Part shown: positions 43,438 to 51,755 of the stretch, piece by piece
How positions within the stretch are numbered: the stretch's first letter is position 1
How the letters are laid out: every line of letters begins with the position of its first letter
NCBI GenBank assembly: GCA_022571515.1
Contig: JACZXQ010000004.1
Location: 1-64,000 of the forward strand
Length of the DNA: 64,000 bases
Reading direction: 5' to 3'
Source: Gemmatimonadota bacterium
GTDB taxonomy: Bacteria; Gemmatimonadota; Gemmatimonadetes; Longimicrobiales; Gaopeijiaceae
The notes under the pieces: generated by a model
Database searches by the model: none
What the model was told of the DNA's origin: nothing
The model's input: only the letters and a program-made list of their open reading frames with translations
Program-made: the position numbers and the translations under genes

Positions 43438-44230
43438 CTACCGCAAAGCCGCCCTCCCCAGAAGGAAGCTCTCGAAGAAGGGCAACACACGCGGGTCCTT
43501 GGACTGCGCCAGCCAGAACAGCGATCTCTCGCGAACCTCTGCGTGCCGAGAGGAAACGGCCAACTCCATGAGGATCGGCACACCCTCTTCGTCTGGACGT
43601 TGGGAAAGCGCGAATACCGCGCCCTCACTTCCGCATCCTCACCGTCGTCCTTTGCGATGGACACGAGGCCGGCGGTCGCAGTCTCGGCCGCCTCTTGCGA
43701 GAGCCAGAAAACAGCTTGCTCACGCACGTCCTCGAAGGCCGAGCGATCACGGCAAGCTCCAGGAGCGCAGGCCAGATCGTTACGCCGTCGATCATCGCGG
43801 CGGGAGCGATGGCATCTTCTGCCACACTCTCTCGCGGACGGTCGGCGGCCACGCTCAAAAGGAACTCGGCAGCCACCTCGGAGTCCTGGAAGCCCAGATC
43901 CGTGTCCGACCGATCGATCGAGGGCGGACGCAAATCAATCTCAACGACGGCACGGTCCCGCACCTTCAGGAGTATTTCGCCCTCCCCAGTGGCGCAGATG
44001 CCCCGCCGGTTGCCGCCGGAGGTCACGCTCCAACTGCTCCCTCGGACGGTGACTCCATGGTCACAGACCTCCACGTCGTCCTTGAGAGCGAACCGGAAGG
44101 TCACGTCTCCGTCGGGGGCCGTGCGCACGCGTTCCGTCAGGCTCTGCACTGCCGAGGGGGCGGCGAGCGCGCCCACCCCCAGTACTGGAGCGACCGAGAG
44201 CACGAAGCTCCACTTCGTCCGGGCCGTCAT
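43438..44230 (-). pseudogene. HEAT-repeat protein gene, frameshifted twice
   Basis: ATG at 44230 starts MTARTKWSFVLSVAPVLGVGALAA, a membrane anchor or signal. A beta-rich middle follows, then HEAT-type repeats. Near 43745 the homologous sequence changes frame (DRSAFEDVREQAVFWLSQEA). Near 43622 it changes again (AVFALSQRPDEEGVPILMEL, then ERSLFWLAQSKDPRVLPFFE), ending at TAG 43440-43438. Each junction lacks one base. The repeated FWLSQ/FWLAQ units are typical of HEAT proteins encoded after ECF sigma/anti-sigma pairs in Gemmatimonadota-like genomes. It overlaps the upstream HEAT fragment as ATGA. Function is unknown. Confidence 0.6.
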
Positions 44231-44394
44231 CCGCCGATGATCTTCAACAGGAATTCGGCTACGCACGGATCGTTGCTCTGACCAAGCCAGAAGATGGCGT
44301 TGGTTTTGAGCTCGGTGTCCTGCTCGGTCTCTGCGATCCGTAGGAGCTGATCGACGGCCTCGGGGTCGTGGTGCTGCGAGAGCACGAAGATCAC
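44227..44394 (-). pseudogene. C-terminal remnant of a second HEAT-repeat protein
   Basis: The frame gives IFVLSQHHDPEAVDQLLRIA and NAIFWLGQSNDPCVAEFLLKII, about one and a half HEAT repeats, ending in TGA that overlaps the next gene's ATG. The 5' part is missing: upstream the frame meets a stop at 44412-44410 and the sequence becomes the start of an ECF sigma gene in another frame. This looks like the end of a gene left by a deletion. A GTG at 44394 could start a 55-residue peptide. Confidence 0.55.
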
Positions 44395-44476
44395 CTGCCC
44401 GCGAGCGGTCTACCAGTTGCACTTCCTGCAAATCCTGCCCTTTGCGCGAAGGATCACTCAAGCGTCTTCTGTCCAT
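44395..44476 (-). pseudogene. N-terminal remnant of an ECF sigma factor gene
   Basis: From ATG 44476-44474 the frame reads MDRRRLSDPSRKGQ then DLQEVQLVDRSRAGDLRA, matching the start of sigma region 2 in ECF factors (compare ELVRNAQTGDRRAFERL of the sigma gene near 63.4 kb). After RAGDLR the sequence becomes HEAT-repeat DNA in a different frame. A deletion joining these two points would have removed the rest of the sigma gene, any anti-sigma gene and the start of the HEAT gene. Confidence 0.55.
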
Positions 44477-44508
44477 CTGACACAGGGGTCGTAAAAACGG
44501 TTGCGTGG
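44477..44508 (-). promoter_or_regulatory. Candidate ECF-sigma promoter in front of the sigma remnant
   Basis: On the minus strand GCAACC, a 17-nt spacer and GTC resemble the AAC/GTC motif of ECF promoters, with the ATG only 3 nt after the -10-like GTC AG, as in leaderless transcripts. Such operons are often autoregulated. This is by eye only. Confidence 0.4.
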
Positions 44509-44638
44509 GATTCCAGGGGGCACCGCCCACGCCAGCGATGGTGGGGGCGGGCACCTTCTCGGCCTTTCCGCTCCGATGTGACGCGCACGGGGCCTGCCTC
44601 GTCTTGACTGATCAACTCCTCGAACCTGTGAGTGAATC

Positions 44639-45730
44639 ATGAGACGCGGTGCCAACACCTCGGCCTATCGACCCGTTGGGATCTTTCTTGCCGTCCTTCT
44701 CTCGCTCTTGGCGTGTTCGGGAGAGGACGGGTCTCTCGTGGGTCCGGGCCCTGAGGGGGATGATTCACTCAACCTCCCACCCGATCCCTGGAGCCCGGCG
44801 ACGATCGGGACGGCGTTCACTGTGGAGCAACTCCGCGCCGGCAACCTAGGGGGCCAGACCTTGCACTGCGCCGGTCCCCTGCACGAGCCCTCGGAGTACG
44901 AGGACTACGTGGAGGCCTTCGCCACCCACCCCCCCGCGATGTGGGTGACCTACTACTCTCTCATCAACGTTCGTTTCACTCCTGTGGAGAGGCTGGCCGT
45001 GCTCAAAAACGAGCTCGCCCGGTACGGGGAGCTGCCCTTCCTAGGGATCTCCTATACCGAGAAGCTCTCAGACGGTTCGCACCGAGGGTGGGACCCGGAG
45101 GTGACCGCAGGTCTCTTCGACGGCGAGCTGAGGGCCATCGCCAAGGCGCTCGCGGAGGACGGCCGACCGATCCTCCTCCGCCCCGGCTTCGAGTTCAACG
45201 GGGCCTGGAACAACTATCAACCAGAGAGCTACCGATCCTCGTTCGTACACATCCGGTCGCTCTTCGACGACGAAGGCGCCGACAACGTGGTCTGGGTCTG
45301 GAACGCACATCCGGCCGGGGCAATCGCTCCCTTCATGGAGTTTTACCCGGGCGACGAAGTCGTTGACTGGTGGGGCATCAACTTCTTTGGTAAGGCGTTC
45401 GATTCACACTCGCAGCAAGCTTTCACGGAAGAGTTCGTCGCCGCGGCGAAGGCTCGGGGAAAGCCGCTGAGCATCCCCGAGAGCATCCCATCAAAGACGC
45501 ATTTACTAGATGATCCGACGACCTGGTCCGCTTGGTTCACGCCCTACTTCGATCTGATCCGGGCCGAAGGAATCGCGGCGTTCTGTTACTCAAACCGCGA
45601 TTACACCCAGGTGCCGGCGTGGTCCGACTGGGGAGACCTGCGCATCGAGCGTTCGCCGCTCCGTGACGCCTGGGAGTCGGTTCTAGGCAAGGGATGGGTG
45701 GCAAACGCCCCGCTCACCGATGGAACCTAA
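44639..45730 (+). CDS. GH26-like glycoside hydrolase lipoprotein
   Basis: The 363-residue protein starts with a lipoprotein signal (GIFLAVLLSLLACS; Cys26 as lipid site), followed by a Gly/Pro linker. The catalytic domain shows RPGFEFNGAWNNY, NVVWVWNAHPAG, and DWWGINFFGKAF, which match the beta-mannanase (GH26) fold; the Glu of GFEFNG is the likely acid/base. The second Glu is probably in SIPESIPS. It is likely anchored at the cell surface or periplasm, degrading a beta-mannan or similar glycan. No sugar transporter or other glycosidase lies nearby. The family call is moderate. Confidence 0.65.
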   Translation: MRRGANTSAYRPVGIFLAVLLSLLACSGEDGSLVGPGPEGDDSLNLPPDPWSPATIGTAFTVEQLRAGNLGGQTLHCAGPLHEPSEYEDYVEAFATHPPAMWVTYYSLINVRFTPVERLAVLKNELARYGELPFLGISYTEKLSDGSHRGWDPEVTAGLFDGELRAIAKALAEDGRPILLRPGFEFNGAWNNYQPESYRSSFVHIRSLFDDEGADNVVWVWNAHPAGAIAPFMEFYPGDEVVDWWGINFFGKAFDSHSQQAFTEEFVAAAKARGKPLSIPESIPSKTHLLDDPTTWSAWFTPYFDLIRAEGIAAFCYSNRDYTQVPAWSDWGDLRIERSPLRDAWESVLGKGWVANAPLTDGT

Positions 45731-45780
45731 GATAATGCTGTGTTTTCGTCTGATGGCCCTGACGACGAGGGCACCGCAGC

Positions 45781-47217
45781 TCAACCCTCCTCCGCCTCTT
45801 CCTCCGACCCCGCCAGCGTCGCCACTGCTTCCGTGTCGCGCACGTCGAGCGGGAGGGTCAGACGCGCCCGTGCGCCCACTCCACCCTTACGGTTCTCGAG
45901 CAAGAGGCTTCCCCCGTGCCCCTCTGCGATCTGGCGGCTCAGCGCCAGACCAATGCCGCTCCCCCCCGGCTTGGTCGTATAGAACGGCACGAACAGGTTC
46001 CCGGTATCCGACGGAAGGCCGGGGCCCTCGTCGTCCACCAAAACGTGGAGCGTGTTGCCGATGCGCCGCCAAGACACTTCGACCTTGCCATCGGTCTCCA
46101 GGCAGGCATCCACCGCGTTCTTGATCAAGTTGATGAGAAGTTGCTCGAGTTGGGCCGCATCCGCCTGCACCGAAAGATCCGGCCCGGGCTTCACCACGAC
46201 CGAGGCGCGCGTCTCGATCTCTGCCGTGTGGCACACGAGCGTAGCTACGTCGACCGTTGTCAGCTCTGGCTCCGGCAACCGTGCCAGGCGGGCGTACGAC
46301 TGCATGAAGCGGCCGAGCGACTCCGCGCGTCCCGAAATGACATCGAGTCCCTTGGCTACATCCTCGTCCAAGGGGCCGTCGCTCTGCTTTAGAAGAAGGC
46401 CATGAAGGCTTGCTGCTATCGACTTGATGGGAGCGAGCGAGTTGTTGATCTCGTGGCTGAGCACGCGGATGATGCGCTTCCACGCCTGTCGCTCCTCTTC
46501 GCGTAACGCCCGGCTCAAATCGGAGAGCACGATCAGCCGAAGGGGCTGCCCGTCCTGGCGCACCACCGTACGGCGGAGCTCCCATCGACCCACCCCACCC
46601 GGGTAGCTGACCTCCAGCGTGCGCGGCGCCACACCGTAAAGCGTATCCCTAAGCCTTAGATCGGTGGCCGATCGCCCCATGAGTCGCTCGGCGGGCTGTC
46701 CAAGCAAGCGTTCGCCGGCGCCGTTCAGGAGTCGCAGGGTTTCGGTTTCGTCGAAGGCGAAGACGGCGAGATCCACCTCCTCCAGCACCCTCCTCAGAAG
46801 GCGCGTGGCCTCGACAGCGCCCAGGCGCTGCTCCCGCAGAACCTCTTCGAGCGCGTTGAGCTCCAGATATGTGATGGCGAGAGGGTCTGACGTGCCCGCG
46901 CCCCGCACGCGGATCGAAAAATCCCCTTCCCTGAGACCCGCGAGCATGTTGGACAGGGTTTGGAGCGGCCTCACCACGCGTTCCCGCACGGCGTAGCTGA
47001 ACCCGAACCACCCACCCAGAAGAAACACCGAGACCGTCCACCGCACTGTGGCGGAGTACGGCCCGAGCCACAGAAATCCCAACGAAAGCACCACTCCCGG
47101 GAGCCCCGCCATGAGCGTGAGAATGACGATCTTGCGGTCGTGCCTCACTCTTTCCCACCATCCACGCCCCGGTGGCGCCACTGAGGCCGGCAGGACTGGA
47201 GGGGTCGGGTTCGTCAC
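45781..47217 (-). CDS. Membrane sensor histidine kinase (NtrY-like)
   Basis: The 478-residue protein has two N-terminal membrane helices (about 38-80), a HAMP-like region (RVVRPLQTLSNMLAGLREGDFSIR), a PAS domain (about 140-235), and a kinase core: H box RVLSHEINNSLAPIKS near 255, N box LLINLIKNAVDA, and G boxes DDEGPGLP and GGSGIGLALSRQIAEGHGG. GTG at 47217 overlaps the regulator's TGA as GTGA. It should phosphorylate the adjacent sigma-54-type regulator. The longer open frame upstream is read-through into that gene. Confidence 0.92.
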   Translation of the reverse strand: MTNPTPPVLPASVAPPGRGWWERVRHDRKIVILTLMAGLPGVVLSLGFLWLGPYSATVRWTVSVFLLGGWFGFSYAVRERVVRPLQTLSNMLAGLREGDFSIRVRGAGTSDPLAITYLELNALEEVLREQRLGAVEATRLLRRVLEEVDLAVFAFDETETLRLLNGAGERLLGQPAERLMGRSATDLRLRDTLYGVAPRTLEVSYPGGVGRWELRRTVVRQDGQPLRLIVLSDLSRALREEERQAWKRIIRVLSHEINNSLAPIKSIAASLHGLLLKQSDGPLDEDVAKGLDVISGRAESLGRFMQSYARLARLPEPELTTVDVATLVCHTAEIETRASVVVKPGPDLSVQADAAQLEQLLINLIKNAVDACLETDGKVEVSWRRIGNTLHVLVDDEGPGLPSDTGNLFVPFYTTKPGGSGIGLALSRQIAEGHGGSLLLENRKGGVGARARLTLPLDVRDTEAVATLAGSEEEAEEG

Positions 47218-48575
47218 ATGCCGTAACGCTGCAGCCTGCGGTAGAGGGCGCTTCGGCTGAGCCCCAGCTCTTCCGCGGCTTTGCTGACGTTGCCCTGGTT
47301 TCTCTCCAAGGCCTTCTCGATGAGTATTCTTTCGGCGTCGTCGAGCGTGAGATCTTCCATCACGGTGCCACCGTCCGGCCGGCGCCGGAGTCCCAGGTCC
47401 GCGGCCTGGATCAGCTCCCCCTGGGCCATGAGCACGGCTCGCTCCACGGCGTGCTGCAATTCGCGCACGTTGCCCGGCCACGGGTGGGCCAACAACGCCT
47501 GAGTAGCCTCCTCCGAGAAGCCGTCGAAAGCCTTGTCGTACCGTTCCGACTGGTGGGCCAGGAAATGTTCCGCGAGAAGCGGAATGTCCACCCGTCGGGC
47601 GCGAAGCGGAGGTAGCTGAATCTCGACAGTGTTCAATCGGTAGAGGAGGTCCTCGCGAAACTGCCTGTCTGCCACGATCCTCGCCAGATCGGCGTTGGTC
47701 GCAGAGATGAAGCGAACATCGACCTTTCTGACCTTCGACGAGCCCACTCGCTGGATCTCGCCCGTCTCCAGCACCCTGAGGAGCTTCGCCTGTTGCTGTA
47801 GCGAAATGTTGGCGATCTCATCCAAGAAGAGGGTACCCGCGTCAGCCAATTCGAAACAGCCCACCCGGTCGGTCTTGGCATCGGTAAAGGCACCCTTCAC
47901 GTGCCCGAACAACTCGCTCTCGAAGACGCCTTCGCTGAAACCACCAACATTCACGGCCACCAGCGGCTTGTGCGCCCTGTGCGAGACCGCATGAAGCCAT
48001 CTGGCCACGACCTCCTTGCCGGTCCCGTGCTCCCCGGTGAGCAGCACGTTCGCATCCGATGGGCCCACGCGCTCCATCATCTCGATTACCGAGGCCATTT
48101 CCTTGGAGCGGGAGATCAGGTCCGGCGCCCCTGGTTTCTTGAGCAGCCGGTTCTCGCCCTCGAGGCGTTGGCTCTTGCGGACCGCAAGAGCCAGCTCGAT
48201 GTGGGTTCGTAGCGTCTGCAGCAGTCGCTCGTTGTCCCAGGGTTTCTCGATGTAGTCCTTGGCGCCCCGACGGATGGCCTCGACGGCACCATCGACGCTG
48301 CCCCAGGCCGTCATGACTACCACGGGCACGGTGGCGTCGAGCAGGCGCAGCTCGCTCAGGAGATCGAGGCCCTCCTGTCCGGAGGTAGTGTCGCGCGTGT
48401 AGTTGAGGTCCATGAGGACGGCGTCGAAGTCCGACTTCTCGAGGCTCTCGAGAATTTCTGCCGGGGAACTGACGGTCTCTGTCTCGATGCCCTCAGCCTT
48501 CAGGAGAAGGCGAAGCGCCTCGAGCACGTCGGGCTGGTCATCCGCCACCAGCACACGGACCGGATCGTCGGCCAT
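47214..48575 (-). CDS. Sigma-54-dependent response regulator (NtrC family)
   Basis: The 453-residue protein has a receiver (phosphoacceptor Asp56 in VLMDLNYT), an AAA+ domain (Walker A TGEHGTGKEVVARW, sensor regions, and the sigma-54 contact loop GAFTDA instead of the usual GAFTGA), and a C-terminal Fis-type helix-turn-helix (NVSKAAEELGLSRSALYRRLQRYG). It follows the ABC ATPase gene by 35 bp and is coupled to the kinase, so this two-component pair probably controls the TolC-HlyD-ABC operon through sigma-54. Confidence 0.94.
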   Translation of the reverse strand: MADDPVRVLVADDQPDVLEALRLLLKAEGIETETVSSPAEILESLEKSDFDAVLMDLNYTRDTTSGQEGLDLLSELRLLDATVPVVVMTAWGSVDGAVEAIRRGAKDYIEKPWDNERLLQTLRTHIELALAVRKSQRLEGENRLLKKPGAPDLISRSKEMASVIEMMERVGPSDANVLLTGEHGTGKEVVARWLHAVSHRAHKPLVAVNVGGFSEGVFESELFGHVKGAFTDAKTDRVGCFELADAGTLFLDEIANISLQQQAKLLRVLETGEIQRVGSSKVRKVDVRFISATNADLARIVADRQFREDLLYRLNTVEIQLPPLRARRVDIPLLAEHFLAHQSERYDKAFDGFSEEATQALLAHPWPGNVRELQHAVERAVLMAQGELIQAADLGLRRRPDGGTVMEDLTLDDAERILIEKALERNQGNVSKAAEELGLSRSALYRRLQRYGM

Positions 48576-48610
48576 GGAAGCCCTACCCGCTCTGGATCAG
48601 TGGACCCGCA

Positions 48611-49285
48611 TCACTCGTCGTCGACGAGCCAGCCGTCCTTGAGATTGATGATGCGGTCGCCGTACGCCGCGTAGCTTTCGTTGTGCGTGACCTGGATGAT
48701 CGTGGTGCCCTCCCGGTTGAGTTGCTTCAGGAGGTCCATGATCATCCGGCCCTGGCTCGAGTGCAGGCTACCGGTCGGTTCGTCGGCTAGGATGACCTTG
48801 GGTTCGGCAATCACGGCCCGCGCCACGGCCACCAGCTGCTGCTGGCCACCCGAAAGCTGCGTGGGAAAGAGGTCCTTCTTACCCACGATCTGGAAGCGGT
48901 CGAGCGTGTCGGCGACCATGGCCTGCCGCTCCTTGCGCTTCACGTTTCTGTACGAGAGCGGAATCTCGAGGTTCTCGTAGACGGTGAGGTCGTCCAGAAG
49001 GTGGTACTGCTGGAAAACGAAGCCCATATACTCCTTGTTCAACTCGATGCGAGCCCTGGGCTTCATCGCGTGCACCGGTTCGTCTACGAGCCAGTACTCA
49101 CCTCCCCAGTCACCGTCGAGCATCCCCAGGATGCTGAGGAGGGTGGATTTCCCCGCGCCGGACGGACCCATGATGGTCACGAAGTCACCCTGCTCGATGT
49201 CCAGGTCGATACGCCGAAGCACGAACGTCTCACCCGCCCCGGTCTTGTAGGACTTCTCCATCCCTCTCGTCTTGATCAGTGACAT
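48611..49285 (-). CDS. ABC transporter ATPase (LolD/MacB type), second copy
   Basis: The 224-residue cytosolic ATPase has Walker [14 protein letters not shown]-loop [12 protein letters not shown], signature [16 protein letters not shown], Walker [13 protein letters not shown] and switch His in QVTHNE. The signature Gln after SGGQQQ and the rest fit LolD/MacB-like exporters for lipoproteins, peptides or macrolides. The usual LDS after EPTGN is altered to LHSSQ. Its permease partner is not in the window. ATG at 49285 lacks a clear ribosome site. Confidence 0.9.
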   Translation of the reverse strand: MSLIKTRGMEKSYKTGAGETFVLRRIDLDIEQGDFVTIMGPSGAGKSTLLSILGMLDGDWGGEYWLVDEPVHAMKPRARIELNKEYMGFVFQQYHLLDDLTVYENLEIPLSYRNVKRKERQAMVADTLDRFQIVGKKDLFPTQLSGGQQQLVAVARAVIAEPKVILADEPTGSLHSSQGRMIMDLLKQLNREGTTIIQVTHNESYAAYGDRIINLKDGWLVDDE

Positions 49286-49525
49286 CGTCAGTGCGGTTAA
49301 AGTATTGATCTATCAGTCATTAGGACACTTGCTTTCGTGATTCACATGAGATCGTGACGACCCTGCCACATGGTTGTTCCGTCCCAGAATCGAACACTCG
49401 GGGCCCACAGAGTCAACCAAGAACCCGACCTCCGGTGTTTCTCGAGATTCTACGCTCGACGACGGGGGTGGTTTCACGCTGGTCCCCCGCCTCTCGAAGG
49501 GCCGTGCTGAAACCTGGTGCAGAAC

Positions 49526-49561
49526 AAAAAACCGGGAGGGTGGCCGCAGCCAGCCTCCCGG
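49526..49561 (-). terminator. Strong rho-independent terminator between the two ABC ATPase genes
   Basis: On the minus strand CCGGGAGG and CCTCCCGG (49561-49554 with 49539-49532) pair, with a GGC/GCC inner stem, directly followed by six T. It lies 22 bp after the first ATPase gene, so the second ATPase, regulator and kinase probably have a separate promoter in the 49286-49525 gap. Confidence 0.9.
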
Positions 49562-49582
49562 TCGAGCACATGCATGCTTGGT

Positions 49583-50338
49583 TCAAGCCAGGTCGAAGCC
49601 GGACTCCTCCAGCTTGGACGCGTGCTCGGCACGCTTCACATCCTCTTCGTCGACGATCTGGCCGTCGAACAGGTGTACCGTGCGGTCCGCCACGTGGGCG
49701 TACCGAGGATCGTGCGTCACCATGCAGATCGTCGCACCCTCGTCGTGCAGCTCCTTGAGCAGGCCCATCACCGCGTTGCCGTTCTTCGAGTCCAGGTTAC
49801 CCGTGGGCTCGTCGGCGAGCAGAATCAAGGGCCGCCCCACGATGGCACGGGCCACCGCCACGCGCTGCTGCTGACCGCCCGAGAGTTGGCTCGGGTAGTG
49901 GCTCATGCGGTGGGCCATGCCCACGCGCTCCAGAGAGGCGTGCGTGCGCTCCTTGCGCTCGCTGCCCGGCATGCCGCGGTACGTCAGCGGAAGCTCGACG
50001 TTCTCGTAGACGGTCAGGTCACCGATCAGGTTGAACGCCTGGAAGATGAACCCGATCGCCTGGTTACGGATCTTCGCGCGCTGCGAAGCCGTCAGGTTCT
50101 CCGACGGCTCGCCGTCGAGCAGGTACAGGCCGCCCGTCGGCGAATCCAGCAGGCCGAGGATCGACAGCATCGTCGTCTTCCCACACCCCGATGGCCCCGC
50201 GATCGAGACGAACTCCCCGGCCTTGATGTCCAGGTGGATATCCGACAGGGCGTGGGTCTCCACTTCCTCCGTGTAGAAAACCTTGGTCAGGCCATCAAGG
50301 TGAATGAGCGAGTGCCCATTCGTGGTCTCGTTTTCCAT
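49583..50338 (-). CDS. ABC transporter ATPase (LolD/MacB type), first copy
   Basis: The 251-residue ATPase has Walker A AGPSGCGKTTMLSI, Q-loop IFQAFNLIGDLT, signature [16 protein letters not shown], Walker B LILLADEPTGNLDSKNG and switch His in MVTHDPRYA. It is the closest match here to MacB/LolD ATPases. It follows the HlyD gene by 96 bp and ends at a strong terminator. It would energise an FtsX-type permease, which is absent from this operon. Confidence 0.92.
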   Translation of the reverse strand: MENETTNGHSLIHLDGLTKVFYTEEVETHALSDIHLDIKAGEFVSIAGPSGCGKTTMLSILGLLDSPTGGLYLLDGEPSENLTASQRAKIRNQAIGFIFQAFNLIGDLTVYENVELPLTYRGMPGSERKERTHASLERVGMAHRMSHYPSQLSGGQQQRVAVARAIVGRPLILLADEPTGNLDSKNGNAVMGLLKELHDEGATICMVTHDPRYAHVADRTVHLFDGQIVDEEDVKRAEHASKLEESGFDLA

Positions 50339-50434
50339 TCTTCCCTTCCCTATCCGTCCCGTTTGACTTCGATTGGAACCATCCGTCGCAGAGCGCCCCT
50401 ACGTGGGCCCTGCGGCATGAGTTTCAAGGTCTCG

Positions 50435-51733
50435 TCAACGGCCTTTTAGCTTCACACGGTCGAATCTGTCCCACTGGGACATGTCCGACAGAATCACAAT
50501 GTCTCCGGGCTTCAACCCTTCTCGTACTACGATCTCGTTGACGGAGCTGGCTCCGAACAAGACGCTTACGCGCTCTGCAAACCCGTCTCCAGTGAGTCTG
50601 AACATCCCAACTCTCTGATTCGCCTGCCCGAAGGCTGGACGCCCGACGTACGTGACGTCGTCCAGGCGCTGGATCACCACGTTCCCGTCCACACTCAAGT
50701 CCGGACGTGCACTCCTCGGAAGGTTCGCCGGAAGCGCCACGTCGATCGTAACCGTGCCCTGCTGTACCGACGGATCGATTCTGACGACGGTCCCGATAAT
50801 CGTATCGTTGCGGGTATCGATGTAGGCCCTCTGGCCGACCGCGATGTCCTGAGCCTGCGTCTGGGGAATGCGAATCTCCGCCTTTAGCCGCCCCGGTTGC
50901 ACCACACGTGCGAGCGTTCCCCCGGACTGGACCCACTGACCCTCGTCGAGGGGCAATTCGGCCAACACACCCGGCACGCCCGCAGTCACCTCGAGCGACC
51001 TGACACGGTCCTGGTTGAACTCCACGATGTCCCTCAGGCGATCAATTTGGACCCTCTGAGCCACGATCTGCTCCTCCCTGGACGCTTCCTGCACGGCCAG
51101 GCGTTCCTCCTCGAGGTCCAAACGCTCCTCGAGCTCCACAACCTGATCCCTGCTTCGGGCGAACTCGGTGCCGGCCACTAGTTCGGGATTGATGTCGTAG
51201 AGGCGCTGGTTCGTTTGATGCTCTCGAAGCGCGTTCCGGTACTGCGTGCGGATCTGGGCCACCAGGCCCGCCTGCGTCAGCCTCTGCGTCTCGAGCGTAG
51301 AACGCAGTTGGATGAGTGTACCCTCGGCGCTAGAGAGTTGCTGCTGGGCCTGCAGGAGCTGCACCGCTACATCGGGATTGCTCATCCGGATGATGACCGT
51401 GTTGGCTTCGATCTCGGTGCCGGGTAGGATCATGATCTGCTCGACTCGTCCGGCCGTCAGCGCCGTGACCCACCGCATCTGCTCGGGCACCAGTGTACCC
51501 GGGCCACGAACCTGCCGGATCATGGTGCCGTGCTGGACCGTGTCCATCCAGACAGTCGCGGCATCCACGGACGGAGCAGCCGGCTTCAGATTTCTCAGCA
51601 CGCCAGTGATCCCCACGAGCGCGATCACCGCGACGCTCCACTGGATGATGCGCTTGCGCGTCCTCGGTTTCTGATCCCGAGGAATGTCCATGTGCTTTTT
51701 CAGTATCGACTCACGGCCACTCGGGTTGTCCAC
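50435..51733 (-). CDS. HlyD/MacA-type periplasmic adaptor protein
   Basis: It bridges an inner-membrane ABC pump to the TolC channel. The 432-residue protein has one N-terminal membrane helix (IIQWSVAVIALVGITG), a lipoyl-like half-motif (GRVEQIMILPGTEIEANTVI), a long alpha-hairpin coiled coil (about 130-245), the second lipoyl half and a beta-barrel. GTG at 51733 is chosen because GAGGTGG lies 7 nt upstream; the ATG at 51691 has none. It follows tolC-like gene by 22 bp. Confidence 0.9.
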   Translation of the reverse strand: MDNPSGRESILKKHMDIPRDQKPRTRKRIIQWSVAVIALVGITGVLRNLKPAAPSVDAATVWMDTVQHGTMIRQVRGPGTLVPEQMRWVTALTAGRVEQIMILPGTEIEANTVIIRMSNPDVAVQLLQAQQQLSSAEGTLIQLRSTLETQRLTQAGLVAQIRTQYRNALREHQTNQRLYDINPELVAGTEFARSRDQVVELEERLDLEEERLAVQEASREEQIVAQRVQIDRLRDIVEFNQDRVRSLEVTAGVPGVLAELPLDEGQWVQSGGTLARVVQPGRLKAEIRIPQTQAQDIAVGQRAYIDTRNDTIIGTVVRIDPSVQQGTVTIDVALPANLPRSARPDLSVDGNVVIQRLDDVTYVGRPAFGQANQRVGMFRLTGDGFAERVSVLFGASSVNEIVVREGLKPGDIVILSDMSQWDRFDRVKLKGR

Positions 51734-51755
51734 AGATTTCCACCTCGTTGTTGGT

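Noticed and set aside
49299-49327. AGGACAC segment resembling the family B element end
   Set aside because: Only about seven contiguous bases match and no second end or TA-flanked partner was found.
49286-49525. Gap between the ABC ATPases examined for a permease remnant
   Set aside because: No membrane-helix coding pattern is seen in any frame; it probably holds a promoter for the second ATPase gene.
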